Source: Hyalangium gracile (GTDB taxonomy: Bacteria; Myxococcota; Myxococcia; Myxococcales; Myxococcaceae). From it: a stretch of 64,000 bases of DNA. Position 1 is the first letter of the stretch. Every line of letters begins with the position of its first letter. The notes under the pieces are model-generated. The model did no database searches, was not told the origin of the DNA, and saw nothing but the letters and a program-made list of their open reading frames with translations. This document shows positions 50,252 through 59,876 of the stretch, in pieces. Both the position numbers and the translations under genes were made by a program. The stretch is from the NCBI RefSeq assembly GCF_020103725.1, contig NZ_JAHXBG010000021.1, forward strand, positions 62,001 through 126,000, in the 5' to 3' direction.

Positions 50252-51463
50252 ATGATGATCCTCGAGATCCTCTGGGTCGCCCTCGACGCCATCGTCGCCA
50301 ACAAGCTGCGCTCCCTGCTCACGATGCTGGGAGTCGTCATCGGCATCGCGGCGGTCATCACCATGGTGGCGCTGGGCGAGGGCGCGCAGCGCTCGGTGGA
50401 GGCCCGGCTGATGACGCTGGGCGCCAACGTGCTCACCGTGCGCCCCGGCCAGTCCTTCATGGGCGGCCTGGGCCGAGGCCAGGCGATGCTCTCCGTGGAC
50501 GACGCGGAGGCCCTGCGCGCGGCGCCCAAGGACATCCTGGCCGTCGCGCCGGAGATGGAGACCCGGACCCAGGTGGAGCACGGCAGCAGCAACGCCAACC
50601 TGTCCATCGTGGGCACGTGGCCCTCCTACTTCAACATCAACAACTACCAGATCTCCTCCGGGCGCCTCTTCACGGACGCGGAGGATCGGGGGCGCCGCCG
50701 CATCGCGGTGCTGGGCGCGCTGGTGGGCGGGCAGCTCGGAGGCGTCTCGGGACCGTCGCTGGTGGGACAGACGATCCGCATCGGCGGCGTGCCCTTCGAG
50801 GTGATCGGCGTGCTCGCGGAGAAGGGCTCGCAGGGGTTCTCGAACCCGGACGAGAGCATCTACGTCCCGCTGGCCACGGCCCAGTTCCGCATCATGGGCA
50901 GCGACCGCGTCCGCTCCATCGGCGTGCAGGCCGTGAGCGAGGACCGGATGGATGAGGCCATGGTGGAGATCAACGAGGTGCTCCGGCGCGAGCACCGGCT
51001 CCGCCCCGGGCAGGAGGCGGACTTCAACATCCGCGATCAGGCCTCGCTGCTGAGCACCGTCCAGGAGACGGCGCAGACGTTCACCCTGCTGCTGGCGGGC
51101 ATCGCGGCGATCTCCCTCCTCGTGGGAGGCATCGGCATCATGAACATCATGCTCGTGTCGGTGACGGAGCGCACCCGGGAGATCGGCCTGCGCAAGGCCC
51201 TGGGCGCCCGGCCGAGCGACATCATGCTCCAGTTCCTCATCGAGTCGCTGGTGCTGTGCCTGGTGGGAGGAGCCCTGGGCCTGCTGCTGGGCGTGGGAGG
51301 CTCGTACGCGCTCCAGCGCATGGCGGGCTGGAACACCTCCGTGGCGCCCGAGTCGGTCCTGCTGGCCTTCGCCTTCTCCGGAGGCGTGGGCGTGTTCTTC
51401 GGCATCTGGCCCGCCCGGCGCGCGGCGAGCCTCACGCCCATCGAGTCCCTCCGCTACGAGTAG
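50252..51463 (+). CDS. MacB-like ABC transporter permease
   Basis: A 403-residue membrane protein of the MacB/FtsX permease type. One N-terminal helix (LLTMLGVVIGIAAVITMVAL) is followed by a large periplasmic domain (about 50-275) with PEMETRTQVEHGSSNANLSIVGT-type pattern, then three C-terminal helices with FTLLLAGIAAISLLVGGIGIMNIMLVSVTERTREIGLRKALGA, the family hallmark. Together with the ATPase, adaptor and TolC it forms a complete mechanotransmission-type efflux pump for a lipophilic compound, peptide or lipoprotein; the substrate is unknown. It starts 8 bases after the adaptor stop. Confidence 0.95.
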   Translation: MMILEILWVALDAIVANKLRSLLTMLGVVIGIAAVITMVALGEGAQRSVEARLMTLGANVLTVRPGQSFMGGLGRGQAMLSVDDAEALRAAPKDILAVAPEMETRTQVEHGSSNANLSIVGTWPSYFNINNYQISSGRLFTDAEDRGRRRIAVLGALVGGQLGGVSGPSLVGQTIRIGGVPFEVIGVLAEKGSQGFSNPDESIYVPLATAQFRIMGSDRVRSIGVQAVSEDRMDEAMVEINEVLRREHRLRPGQEADFNIRDQASLLSTVQETAQTFTLLLAGIAAISLLVGGIGIMNIMLVSVTERTREIGLRKALGARPSDIMLQFLIESLVLCLVGGALGLLLGVGGSYALQRMAGWNTSVAPESVLLAFAFSGGVGVFFGIWPARRAASLTPIESLRYE

Positions 51464-51482
51464 CCGCGGGGCCCCGCGCCGC

Positions 51483-52121
51483 CTACGCCCGCTTGCGGCT
51501 CCGGGAGGCGGTGCCCCCGCCCGTCTTGCGCTGGCTCCGGGCGCCCTGCTTCGTGGAGGGCGCCTTCTTCGTCTTCTTCGCCTGCTTGGCCTTGCTGGCC
51601 GTCTTCTTGCGCGCGCGAGCCGGCGGCTTGGGCGGCGCGAGGATGGTGCCCCGGCAGCTCTTCGCGCCACAGCGGCACATGTAGAGCTTCTCGGACTCCT
51701 CGTCCATGCCCTCGGCGCGCTCGTAGGCGTAGTCGTAGCAGAGCTCCTCGCCGGGCGAGATGTCCTTCAGGGCGTAGATGAAGATCTTCTCGTCCTCGAT
51801 GAGCGCCTGGCAGTTCGGGTCGCAGCTGTGGTTGATGAAGCGCGCCTCGTTGCCGTCGACGGCGGCGTCGATCACCGTGTCCTCGTCCAGGGTGAAGAGG
51901 AAGGTGTGGTGGCGGCCCATCGCCTCGTCGTCGTAGCGCTCGTCCGCCTCGTCCTGGGTGATGTGCTCACCGGTGTACTCGATGATGCGCGCGCCCTTGC
52001 GGATGCGGCGCGTGGCGAAGGCGCCGCGCCCCTGGATGGGGGACTCGCGCAGCTCGAACGGGAGCGGGCGCTCGGCGCTGGAGGAGGAGGAGGTTCGCTT
52101 CTTCGAGGTGGAGTCAGTCAT
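51483..52121 (-). CDS. SET-domain lysine methyltransferase with H1-like basic tail
   Basis: A 212-residue protein with a complete eukaryotic-type SET domain (about 22-135): IQGRGAFATRRIRKGARIIEYTGE, the AdoMet-pocket motif ARFINHSCDPN (93-103) and YDYAYE (129-134) with the catalytic Tyr. A post-SET zinc motif C149-x-C151-x4-C156 follows. The last 50 residues are a Lys/Ala/Pro/Arg tail resembling histone H1 or myxobacterial DNA-binding proteins. The tail may tether the enzyme to DNA, and its own lysines are possible substrates. The basic N-terminal 18 residues are Ser-rich. Bacterial SET proteins of this kind occur in several lineages; the substrate is unknown. Confidence 0.93.
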   Translation of the reverse strand: MTDSTSKKRTSSSSSAERPLPFELRESPIQGRGAFATRRIRKGARIIEYTGEHITQDEADERYDDEAMGRHHTFLFTLDEDTVIDAAVDGNEARFINHSCDPNCQALIEDEKIFIYALKDISPGEELCYDYAYERAEGMDEESEKLYMCRCGAKSCRGTILAPPKPPARARKKTASKAKQAKKTKKAPSTKQGARSQRKTGGGTASRSRKRA

Positions 52122-52225
52122 CGAGAACCAGGAGACAGCCGCGGGGGGATATACCCGGGACGAGACGCCTCGCCCGAGGCGGTGTACCTTGCCGCACTCG
52201 GACCTTCGATGAAAGGCGCTCGACG

Positions 52226-52597
52226 ATGCGGCTATGGATTGTGCTGGGCGCGGTGAGCGCGTTCGTCTCGGTGGCGGCGGGGGCGTTCGGTGCCCATGGC
52301 CTGAAGGCCAGGCTCCCCGCGGACCTGCTGACCATCTTCGAGACGGGCGCGCGCTACCACATGTACCATTCGCTCGGGCTCATCGCGATCGGGCTCGTGG
52401 CCCAGACGCGGCCCTCGCCGCTGCTCTCCGCGGCGGGCTGGGCGATGCTGGCGGGCATCCTGCTCTTCTCCGGCAGCCTGTACGCGCTGGCGCTCACGGG
52501 CGTCCGAGCGCTGGGCGCCATCACCCCGCTGGGAGGACTGGGCTTCCTGGCGGGCTGGGCGCTGCTGGCCGCCGCCGTGTGGCGCTCCGGGAGCTGA
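52226..52597 (+). CDS. DUF423 small membrane protein
   Basis: A 123-residue inner-membrane protein of the DUF423 family (E. coli YgdD, eukaryotic TMEM256). Signature: GAVSAFVSVAAGAFGAHGLKARL, then FETGARYHMYHSLGLIAIGL, with four hydrophobic segments. Function is unknown. The start ATG 52226 has an AAAGGCG-type leader. It is divergent from the SET-domain gene (104 bases between) and ends three bases before the convergent small coiled-coil gene. Confidence 0.93.
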   Translation: MRLWIVLGAVSAFVSVAAGAFGAHGLKARLPADLLTIFETGARYHMYHSLGLIAIGLVAQTRPSPLLSAAGWAMLAGILLFSGSLYALALTGVRALGAITPLGGLGFLAGWALLAAAVWRSGS

Positions 52598-52600
52598 GCC

Positions 52601-52909
52601 TCACTTCAGCTGCGGGGGGACCGGGTACATCAGGTCCACCTCGGAGTGGTTGAACAGGCCCATGGCCTCGCGCTGCACCACCAGGCACCAGCGCTGGTAC
52701 TCCGCGTCCGCCCGGAGCTGATGGTACGCGGCGAGCGGCTTTGCACGCGCCGGCCCGGTGAGGGTGCGCAGCTGGCGCTCCAGCTCCTTCAGCTCGCCGA
52801 GCATCTTCTCCAGCGTGTCTCCGACACGCCGCAGCGCGCCCACCTTCTCCTGCCGGAGCGCGATCTCGATGGCCAGAGGGGAGTCGATAGAGGAGCGGGT
52901 CGTCGCCAT
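52601..52909 (-). CDS. Small helical protein downstream of DUF4032
   Basis: A 102-residue soluble protein that I do not recognise by name. It is largely coiled-coil (ALRRVGDTLEKMLGELKELERQLRTL), followed by AYHQLRADAEYQRWCLVVQREAMGLFNHSEVDLMYPVPPQL, which reads as a helix plus an extended end. It lies 9 bases after the DUF4032 gene and is presumably cotranscribed, so it may regulate or bind that kinase-like protein. Confidence 0.75.
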   Translation of the reverse strand: MATTRSSIDSPLAIEIALRQEKVGALRRVGDTLEKMLGELKELERQLRTLTGPARAKPLAAYHQLRADAEYQRWCLVVQREAMGLFNHSEVDLMYPVPPQLK

Positions 52910-52918
52910 GCGCGAAAA

Positions 52919-54274
52919 CTAACGGCCTCCCGTGGAGCTGTCGACGGGCCGGGGCTCGGCGGAGATCGCCGCCTCTTGCTTCCCATCGGCTGCACTTATC
53001 GCAGGCACCGGCCGAGGGAGCGAGGGAGAGACTGGACCGCCGATCAGCAGCGCGGCCACGGAGGGATCCTTCTGGCGCTTGCGTAGCTCCATGTAGTCCT
53101 CGATGGCCGGCTGGAGGCCCACATCCTTCTTCGCCCGCTCGGAGAGGAACCACTTGTGCTCCAGCACCTGACAGTAGAGCTCGGAGAGGTCCGTCCCCTC
53201 CCTCACCGGCTGGAGCTTCTGGATGGTTGGATTGAAGCGCTCCTCCAGCCAGCGGAACGCGGCCGTGCTCAAGGGCATGCTGCGGTTGAGCTCGCGGGTG
53301 AGCGTGGCCTTGAGCTCCTGGATCTCGTTGAGCAGCAGCGTGGCCTGCCGCTCCTCGGCGACGATGCCCGTGAGGCTGTGGAGCTGGTGGCGGTGGTAGT
53401 TGCGGTCCGTGACGATGGTCCGCATGCGCAGGTGGTCGCTCTCGCCGCTGGCCACCAGGTCCACCTCCCCCACCGAGAAGCCGAGATCGTTCAGGGCGCG
53501 GATGCGCTCGTGGATGCGGTAGCTCTCCTGCGGGGCGACGGGGATCTCCTTGTTGATCTCCTCCCAGAGCCGCTCGTAGCGCTTGCGGATGTTGGGGCCC
53601 GTCTCGAACACGTCCAGGGACGGAGGCAGCTGCACCATCGCCACCAGGTCCGCCAGGCCCCCGGCGACGTTCTCCTCCATGATGTCCAGATCGTGCAGGC
53701 GCTTGCCGTCCGAGAGCTTGTCGTGCAGCTCGGACGTCTCCGCGTCCACCGCGTAGGCCTGCAGCTCGCCCGCATCCCGGCGGAACAGCGTGTTGGAGAG
53801 GGAGCAGTCCCCCCAGTAGAAGCCGCCCAGGTGCAGGCGCACCAGCAGGCTCGCCATGGCGTCCAGCAGCCGCTCTCGGTAGCGCTCCAGGCCCTGGTTC
53901 ATGAAGAGGGTGCGGTAGGGCAGCGAGCCCTCCAGGAACCGGGTGATGAGGATGCTGCTCTCCTCGTCCTCGGCGGAGGCGCCCGTGCGTGCCTTCACCA
54001 GCCCCACGGCCACCACCGCCGGCAGCCCGCGCTCCTCCAGGCCGCGCAGCACTTCGTACTCGCGCTGGCCGACGCGCGGCGGCAGCTCCTTGAGGGCGTA
54101 GATGACCTTGCCGTAGCTGACGAAGAGCACCTCGTGGCGCGACAGGCCGCGCGGCACCTGGACCAGCCGGGTGCACTTCCCCTCCCACTCGGCGAGCGGC
54201 AGCTGCCAGGGCAGGTCGAGGAAGTCCGGGTGGCCCTGGCGGATCTGGATGGCGGTGAGTCCGTTGGGTGGCAT
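52919..54274 (-). CDS. DUF4032/LPS-kinase-like protein
   Basis: A 451-residue protein with an N-terminal kinase-fold domain of the lipopolysaccharide-kinase/DUF4032 type: Lys62 (VIYALKELP), Glu74, [12 protein letters not shown] (154-164, Asp156 and Asn161 in the positions of a catalytic loop) and VDAET (176-180, Asp177). The C-terminal half is the DUF4032 region, rich in helices ([42 protein letters not shown]). A 50-residue Pro/Ser-rich tail ends the protein. The substrate is unknown: a sugar, lipid or protein. GAGG lies 5 bases before ATG 54274. It is divergent from the amidohydrolase gene. Confidence 0.88.
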   Translation of the reverse strand: MPPNGLTAIQIRQGHPDFLDLPWQLPLAEWEGKCTRLVQVPRGLSRHEVLFVSYGKVIYALKELPPRVGQREYEVLRGLEERGLPAVVAVGLVKARTGASAEDEESSILITRFLEGSLPYRTLFMNQGLERYRERLLDAMASLLVRLHLGGFYWGDCSLSNTLFRRDAGELQAYAVDAETSELHDKLSDGKRLHDLDIMEENVAGGLADLVAMVQLPPSLDVFETGPNIRKRYERLWEEINKEIPVAPQESYRIHERIRALNDLGFSVGEVDLVASGESDHLRMRTIVTDRNYHRHQLHSLTGIVAEERQATLLLNEIQELKATLTRELNRSMPLSTAAFRWLEERFNPTIQKLQPVREGTDLSELYCQVLEHKWFLSERAKKDVGLQPAIEDYMELRKRQKDPSVAALLIGGPVSPSLPRPVPAISAADGKQEAAISAEPRPVDSSTGGR

Positions 54275-54329
54275 GTCGCCTCTTCACGAGCGCGGAGGTG
54301 CACCCCAAGCATATTCTGCCCGCGCCCTC

Positions 54330-55607
54330 ATGCGCGCCCTCCCCTCGTCCCTCGCCCTCCTGCTCTGTCTCGTGTCCACCGGAACGCTCGCCCAGCCGGC
54401 CACCCTGCTGCGCCCGGCCCGCGTCTTCGACGGCACCACCGCCCAGCCACACACGGGGTGGGTGGTGCTCGTGCGCGGAGACCGCATCGCCGCCGTGGGG
54501 CCCGCGGCCAAGGTGACGCCTCCAGAGGGCACGGAGGTCATCGACCTGCCGGACACCACGCTCCTGCCCGGCCTCATCGAGGGCCACTCGCACCTGTTCC
54601 TCCACCCGTATGACGAGGCGAACTGGAACGATCAGGTGCTCAAGGAGTCCCTGGCGCTGCGTGTGGCCCGGGCCACCAACCACGCTCGCGCCACGCTGAT
54701 GGCGGGCTTCACCACGGTGAGGGACCTGGGCACCGAGGGCGCCTCGGACGCGGACGTGGGGCTCAAGCAGGCCATCGACCAGGGCATCATCCCCGGCCCC
54801 CGGATGCGGGTGGCGACGCTCGCCCTGGTGGCCACCGGCAGCTATGGCCCCAAGGGCTTCGCCGCCGAGTGGCACGTGCCCCAGGGCGCGGAGGAGGCCG
54901 ACGGCGTGGACGGGCTCATCCGCGCCGTCCGGGGGCAGATCGGCCGGGGCGCGGACTGGATCAAGGTCTACGGCGACTACCGCTGGGGCCCTCGCGGCGA
55001 GGCGCGCCCCACGTACTCCGAGGAGGAGCTGCGGCTCATCGTGGAGACGGCGCGCGGCAGCGGACGTCCGGTGGTGGTGCACGCCGCCACGCCCGAGGGC
55101 ATCCGGCGCGCGGTGATGGCCGGCGCGGAGACCATCGAGCACGGCGATGACGCGACGCCGGAGGTGCTCAAGCTCATGGCGCAGCGTGGCGTGGTGCTCT
55201 GCCCCACCCTCTCCGCGCGGGACGCCCTCGTGCGGTACGGCGGCTGGAAGAAGGGCACCAGCCCGGAGCCGGAGTCCCTGCGCAAGAAGCGAGAGACGTT
55301 CCGCGCCGCGCTGGCCGCGGGCGTGACGATCTGCAACGGGAGCGACGTAGGCGTCTTCGCCCACGGGGACAACGCGCGCGAGCTGGAGCTGATGGTGGAG
55401 TCCGGCATGGCCCCCGTGCAGGCGCTGCGGGCCGCCACCTCCGTCAACGCGCGCATGATGCACCTGGAGGAGCAGCTCGGGCACGTGAAGGAAGGGCTGC
55501 TGGCGGATCTCGTCGCGGTGCGCGGCGATCCCACCCGGGACATCTCCGCCCTGCGTCAGGTGCGCCTGGTGATGAAGGGTGGCAAGGTGTATCGCCGCGA
55601 ACCTTGA
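54330..55607 (+). CDS. Secreted metal-dependent amidohydrolase (imidazolonepropionase/prolidase-like)
   Basis: A 425-residue amidohydrolase. A signal peptide ends at LAQP, so it is exported. The binuclear metal site is visible as HxH at 86/88 (EGHSHLF), Lys212 (DWIKVYG, carboxylated lysine), His251 (VVVHAAT), His271 (TIEHGDD) and Asp339 (NGSDVGV). It belongs to the group that includes Xaa-Pro dipeptidases and aryldialkylphosphatase-like enzymes, often called imidazolonepropionase-like, and probably hydrolyses peptides or amides in the periplasm. The ATG 54330 start gives a clean signal sequence. The next gene follows at 14 bases. Confidence 0.92.
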   Translation: MRALPSSLALLLCLVSTGTLAQPATLLRPARVFDGTTAQPHTGWVVLVRGDRIAAVGPAAKVTPPEGTEVIDLPDTTLLPGLIEGHSHLFLHPYDEANWNDQVLKESLALRVARATNHARATLMAGFTTVRDLGTEGASDADVGLKQAIDQGIIPGPRMRVATLALVATGSYGPKGFAAEWHVPQGAEEADGVDGLIRAVRGQIGRGADWIKVYGDYRWGPRGEARPTYSEEELRLIVETARGSGRPVVVHAATPEGIRRAVMAGAETIEHGDDATPEVLKLMAQRGVVLCPTLSARDALVRYGGWKKGTSPEPESLRKKRETFRAALAAGVTICNGSDVGVFAHGDNARELELMVESGMAPVQALRAATSVNARMMHLEEQLGHVKEGLLADLVAVRGDPTRDISALRQVRLVMKGGKVYRREP

Positions 55608-55621
55608 TCTGGGAGACGCTC

Positions 55622-56311
55622 ATGGAACCTCTGGAGAAGGCACTCGAAGAGCTGGAGGCGAGCACCCTGGAGGAGCTGCTCGCGCGGCTGGCCGAGCAGC
55701 AGTCCCCGCGGGCCAGGGGTGAGCCCGTGCGGCCGCCGCGGGTCACCCTGCACCTGCGCAGCGGCAGGGACGTGCACGGCGTGCTGCTGGAACAGCGGGA
55801 CGATCGCCGGGGTGGGAAGACGGTGGTGCTCCAGGCGCAGAGCGCGGACGCCCGGCGGCTCGAGCCGGATGCCCTCTTCGTCCGGCTGGAGGCCATCGAG
55901 GCCATCACGGTGCATGACCTGCCCACCATGGCCCAGCTCCCCAAGGGGGAGCCTCCCCCTCCGACGCGGCTCGAGCTGAGGCGGAAGCTCACCGAGCGGC
56001 AGGCCTCGCTCGCCGCGACCCTGGGCACTCCGCTGGAGCTGGAGGTGGACTGGGAGCAGCACGAGTCCCCCGAGGCCCTGGCGGCCCTCGACGCGCTGGG
56101 CACCCGGGCCTTCGCCGTGCTGGAGGAGCTGAGCCGGGAGCTGCTGGGCCTGGAGTCGCTGCGCACGAAGGTCCGCAAGGTGCGCCTGTCCGTGGGCTCG
56201 GCTGCCCAGGCGCGCCTGGAGCAACAGACCCTGCACCTCGTGACGCTCCAGGCGGTGCTGGGGTGGCAGTCCAAGGAGGACCTGCAGAAAGCCATCGAGA
56301 AGCTGCTCTAA
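55622..56311 (+). CDS. Hypothetical protein with a possible Sm-like strand region
   Basis: A 229-residue soluble protein. After a short helical N-terminus comes a beta-rich segment, VTLHLRSGRDVHGVLLEQRDD...VVLQAQSADARRL...LFVRLEAIEAITVHD (about 43-100). It has the hydrophobic spacing of a small Sm-like barrel, but I cannot name a family. The C-terminal part is helical with LRTKVRKVRLSVGSAAQARL and a leucine-rich end. GGGAG lies 7 bases before ATG 55622; TTG 55604 overlapping the amidohydrolase stop is a weaker alternative. Probably cotranscribed with the amidohydrolase upstream and the SGNH gene downstream. Confidence 0.7.
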   Translation: MEPLEKALEELEASTLEELLARLAEQQSPRARGEPVRPPRVTLHLRSGRDVHGVLLEQRDDRRGGKTVVLQAQSADARRLEPDALFVRLEAIEAITVHDLPTMAQLPKGEPPPPTRLELRRKLTERQASLAATLGTPLELEVDWEQHESPEALAALDALGTRAFAVLEELSRELLGLESLRTKVRKVRLSVGSAAQARLEQQTLHLVTLQAVLGWQSKEDLQKAIEKLL

Positions 56312-56323
56312 GCTGTCCCCCCG

Positions 56324-57655
56324 ATGCGTCCGACTCCAGGCCTCCGTCTCCCGCTCGCCGTGTTCACGATGCTCGCCGTGTGCGGGCTCGCGCTCGCGCC
56401 GCGTGCGTCCGCGCAGACGCCCCCGCCCGAGCGTGCGCTCCGCGTCCTCTTCATCGGCAACAGCTACACGTACAACAACAACCTGCCGGCGATGCTGGAG
56501 GGACTGGCCGCATCGGCCACCCCGCCCCTGCGCATCCAGACGCGCGCCATCGCCCGCCCCGGCGTGCGCCTGCAGCAGCATTGGGATCGCGGCGAGGCGC
56601 TCGCGGCGCTCCGGGAGGGCCGCTGGGACTACGTGGTGCTCCAGGAGCAGAGCACGCTGGGCCTGCTGCTCATCGAGGGCCGCCACGAGGTGAATGATCC
56701 GGAGCTGGCCTTCCACCCCTACGCCCGGCGCTTCGTCGAGGAGGCGCGGAAGGTGGGCGCCCAGCCGCTCTTCCTGCTCACCTGGGCCCGGCGGGACACG
56801 CCCGAGTCCCAGGCCCGGCTGACGCAGGCCTATATGTCCGTGGCCCGCGAGCTGGGAGCGCCCATCATCCCCGCGGGGCTCGCCTGGGCCCGCGTGCGGC
56901 AGGAGGATCCGAGCGGGGTGCTGTACCACCAGGACGGCAGCCACCCGTCCCCCGCGGGCACCTACCTCACGGCCTCCGCCCTCTATGCGACGCTGACGGG
57001 CCAGTCCCCGGTGGGCCTCGCCACCGTCCTCACCGGGCACCCGATGCCCGAGGGCGTGCTCAACCCCGCCAGGACGGTGACGCTGGCCTCGCTCGCGCCC
57101 GAGCAGGCCGAGCGCCTCCAGCGCGTGGCCTGGAGCACCTACGAGGAGCTGCGCCAGACTGGTGGCTATGTGGAGGTGCAGCCCCCCGCGTTCGCGCTGC
57201 CCACGCTCCCGGAAGGCCAGCCCCTGGAGCTGCCCGCCCTGCTCGGCACGTGGCAGGGGGAGATGCGCTTCTACTCCCAGGAGGCGGGCCAGTCCCCCGC
57301 CACGCTCTTCCTCACCCTGAAGCAGGCGGGGGCCCACCCGGGCGGCACCGTGCGGATCGTCTTCGCCAACGGCCAGAAGCAGGGGCCCTTCTCGCTCGAG
57401 GCGCTCACGCTGGAGCCCTCCCGGCTGCGCTTCTCCACCCCGCTGCTGAGCAAGGGCCAGGGCAAGGTGGAGCACGAGGCGGTGCTCACGCCAGAGGGCC
57501 TGGTCGGCATGGCTCGCTACGAGAACCCACGCAACCACGATCGGTACGTGGGGACGTGGAAGCTCCATCGCCCCGAGCCCCCCGCGAGCACCGTGGAAGT
57601 CCCGCCAGCGCCCCGCGAGCCACCCCCGGCTCCGCATGCTCCCACCGGGCCCTGA
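56324..57655 (+). CDS. Secreted SGNH-fold hydrolase
   Basis: A 443-residue exported protein with a signal peptide ending ASAQ. The SGNH fold begins LRVLFIGNSYTYNNNLPAML, with Ser47 as nucleophile (GNS rather than the usual GDS). The block V pair is Asp204/His207 (HQDGSHPSPAGT). The C-terminal 130 residues form a separate beta domain (LGTWQGEMRFYSQEAG...GKVEHEAVLTPEGLVGMARYENP), then a Pro-rich end. It is likely an esterase or carbohydrate/lipid deacylase acting outside the cytosol; the substrate is unknown. It converges with the next gene. Confidence 0.88.
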   Translation: MRPTPGLRLPLAVFTMLAVCGLALAPRASAQTPPPERALRVLFIGNSYTYNNNLPAMLEGLAASATPPLRIQTRAIARPGVRLQQHWDRGEALAALREGRWDYVVLQEQSTLGLLLIEGRHEVNDPELAFHPYARRFVEEARKVGAQPLFLLTWARRDTPESQARLTQAYMSVARELGAPIIPAGLAWARVRQEDPSGVLYHQDGSHPSPAGTYLTASALYATLTGQSPVGLATVLTGHPMPEGVLNPARTVTLASLAPEQAERLQRVAWSTYEELRQTGGYVEVQPPAFALPTLPEGQPLELPALLGTWQGEMRFYSQEAGQSPATLFLTLKQAGAHPGGTVRIVFANGQKQGPFSLEALTLEPSRLRFSTPLLSKGQGKVEHEAVLTPEGLVGMARYENPRNHDRYVGTWKLHRPEPPASTVEVPPAPREPPPAPHAPTGP

Positions 57656-57679
57656 GCCTCCGGGCCCGAGGGGCCTGGC

Positions 57680-58780
57680 TCACCACCGCGCGCGGGAGCC
57701 GAGACCGAAGGTCAGGAACCGCTGGACGGACTCGAACTCGTCGCGGGCGACCTGGAAGTGGTAGCGCACATCGACGACGACAGGCACCTGCGCCAAGAGG
57801 TTCAGCTCCACCTCGCCTCCCGCCGCCGCTCCGACATGGCCCGTCTGGTTGTCGGTGAGGCCCAGCCACAGCAGCGCCGAGGTCCGGGTCGGGCCGATCT
57901 CCACGCCCCCTCGGATCAGCCCCCCGAGCTGGAAGAGGCTGTGCTCGCTCTGGAACACCGGCCCCTCGGCTGGAACGAACGTCTCGCTGCCGACGTTGCT
58001 GTACCAGGCCACCTCCGGGCCCACCGCGAGGTACGGGCCGAGCAGCGCGAGCAGGTGGAGCCGACCTCCCCAGCCATTCGTGGCACCGGAGGAGCCCAGG
58101 TTCCGCGCATAGCCCAGCTGCAGCCCCACCTCTCCGACAGGCCCATCGCCGGAGAACCAGCCCTGGAGCGCGTCGTCCTCGGGCTCCCGCAGGCGCAGCG
58201 CCAGGGGACCGTCTTCCTTCTCGTAGATCGTGGACCACCGGGGCACCGCCAGCCCCACCACCGCGCCGATTCCCGCCCCGATCGCGCCACCGATGAGCGC
58301 TCCCACGCCCCCGCAGGCAAGCCCGGTGTCATCGCCTCCCTCGGCGAACGCGACGCAGAGCAGCGCCAGCAGCAGGCCACCGGAGACAGCTCCCGCGCCG
58401 CCCCCCACCAGCGCTCCATGTCCCGGCGCGCGCTTGCGCGTCTCCAGCTCCTGCACATCCCTCAGCAGGATGGTCAGCACCTGCTCGGGCGAGGCCTGGA
58501 GCGAGAGCGCGCCGGGCATGAGGCTCACCAGCTCCCCTGACGCCGTCTGCCCCTGCGTCGTCTCCACGCGCAACCGCTCTCCGGGCTTGACCACGAGCGC
58601 GCGGCCCGTGCCGGTGCTCTGCACGGAGGCAGGAGGTGGCTCGGGCTCCTCGGGAGCCTCCACCAGCGGAGGCGCTGTCTGCGGTGGCGGAGGAGGAGGC
58701 GGCGGGAGGTTCTCGGGAGCCACCTGTGCCCACGCGGCCGGGGCCGCTACCAGGAGGAAGAGGAGCAGGCAGTTGCGCAC
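57680..58780 (-). CDS. Secreted hypothetical protein with glycine-zipper membrane region
   Basis: A 366-residue protein with signal VRNCLLLFLLVAAPAAWAQ. A Pro-rich spacer (PPPPPPPP, Glu/Pro repeats) and a small beta domain (LVVKPGERLRVETTQGQTASGELVSLMPGALSLQ) follow, the latter like SH3/OmpA-linked regions. Then comes a glycine-zipper hydrophobic stretch (GALVGGGAGAVSGG..., GALIGGAIGAGIGAVVGLAV) and a C-terminal beta-barrel-like half with VQLGYARNLG- and LGGLIRGGVEIGPTRTSALLWLGL-type strands, ending in RARW. It may sit in the outer membrane. Function is unknown. The start is GTG 58780 with an ideal GGAGG site. Confidence 0.78.
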   Translation of the reverse strand: MRNCLLLFLLVAAPAAWAQVAPENLPPPPPPPPQTAPPLVEAPEEPEPPPASVQSTGTGRALVVKPGERLRVETTQGQTASGELVSLMPGALSLQASPEQVLTILLRDVQELETRKRAPGHGALVGGGAGAVSGGLLLALLCVAFAEGGDDTGLACGGVGALIGGAIGAGIGAVVGLAVPRWSTIYEKEDGPLALRLREPEDDALQGWFSGDGPVGEVGLQLGYARNLGSSGATNGWGGRLHLLALLGPYLAVGPEVAWYSNVGSETFVPAEGPVFQSEHSLFQLGGLIRGGVEIGPTRTSALLWLGLTDNQTGHVGAAAGGEVELNLLAQVPVVVDVRYHFQVARDEFESVQRFLTFGLGSRARW

Positions 58781-58806
58781 GGGAATTCCTCCGAGACAGC
58801 GTCGAC

Positions 58807-59748
58807 TCACGCCAGACGCTGGGGCTGGACCTTCTCCAGCAGGAACTCGACGTCCGCGCGGCGGCAGAGATCCGTCCCCTGGGACAGGAGCGCGGCGGTC
58901 CCCGAGGCGATGCCCCACCGGAAGGCCTCCTCGGGCAACAGGCCGCGCGCGAGCCCCAGCGTCATGCCTCCCACGAAGCTGTCCCCCGCGCCCACGGAGC
59001 TGTGCGTCTCCACGGGCGGAGGGATGGCCCGGAACTGGCCCTGCTTCGTCGTCAGCAGGGCGCCGTCGGCCCCCATGGAGACCACGAGCAGCTCGGCGCA
59101 CCCCCGGCCCAGGAAGTCCCGGGCGGCCGCGGCCAGGGCGGAGGGCTCATCCACCTGGGCCCCCATCATGTCCCGGAACTCCTTGCGGTTGGGCTTGGCG
59201 AAGAACACGCCCTCCTCCAGCGCCGCGCGCAGCGGCGGACCGGAGGTGTCGAGCACCAGCCGCGCGTTCTGCTTGCGCGCCGCCCGCGCCACCCGGGCAT
59301 AGAAGTCCACGGGGACGCCCGGCGCCAGACTGCCGCTGGCGACGATGTACTCGGCGTCCGCGGCCACGGTGAAGAGCGCGTCCAGGCACGCCTGCCACTC
59401 CTTCTCGGAGAGCGTGGGCCCCGGCATGATGAAGCGGAACTCGCGCTTGCCGTTGCGCTCGGCCACCGTGAAGTTCTCGCGGGTGTGGCCCGAGATGGCG
59501 ATGGGCCAGCGCCGCAGGCCCTTCTGCTCCAGCAGCTGCTCCAGCAGCTCTCCGGTGGGCCCGCCCCTCGGGTAGAGCGCGAGCGACTCTCCGCCCAGCT
59601 CGCGGATGACGCGCGCGACGTTGAGCCCTCCGCCTCCTGGATCCCTTCGCTCCGGGTCGCACCGGAGCTTGTGCTCGGGAGTCACCACATCCACGGTGGT
59701 GGCCAGATCGATCGTCGGGTTGATGGTCATCGTCACGATGGGCTTCAT
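58807..59748 (-). CDS. pfkB: 6-phosphofructokinase II (PfkB)
   Basis: A 313-residue ribokinase-family sugar kinase closely resembling E. coli PfkB over its length: TINPTIDLATT, EHKLRCDPERRDPGGGGLNVARVIRELGG, EFRFIMPGP, KPNRKE and the ATP/anion-hole motif VETHSSVGAGDSFVGGMTLGLARG with catalytic Asp. It phosphorylates fructose-6-phosphate with ATP in glycolysis; tagatose-6-phosphate or fructose-1-phosphate are possible alternatives. AGGGAGGAA precedes ATG 59748. Divergent from the histidine kinase gene across 128 bases. Confidence 0.95.
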   Translation of the reverse strand: MKPIVTMTINPTIDLATTVDVVTPEHKLRCDPERRDPGGGGLNVARVIRELGGESLALYPRGGPTGELLEQLLEQKGLRRWPIAISGHTRENFTVAERNGKREFRFIMPGPTLSEKEWQACLDALFTVAADAEYIVASGSLAPGVPVDFYARVARAARKQNARLVLDTSGPPLRAALEEGVFFAKPNRKEFRDMMGAQVDEPSALAAAARDFLGRGCAELLVVSMGADGALLTTKQGQFRAIPPPVETHSSVGAGDSFVGGMTLGLARGLLPEEAFRWGIASGTAALLSQGTDLCRRADVEFLLEKVQPQRLA

Positions 59749-59876
59749 GACTGAACGTTCCTCCCTGGAAGTCAGGGTGTATCTGGATGCGGCCCGACGT
59801 TCCACCCCCAACGGACGCGTGCGCGCGGCCCTCCCTCGTTGACGCGATCGGGCGCGGAGGCTAGAGCGAGGCAGCC

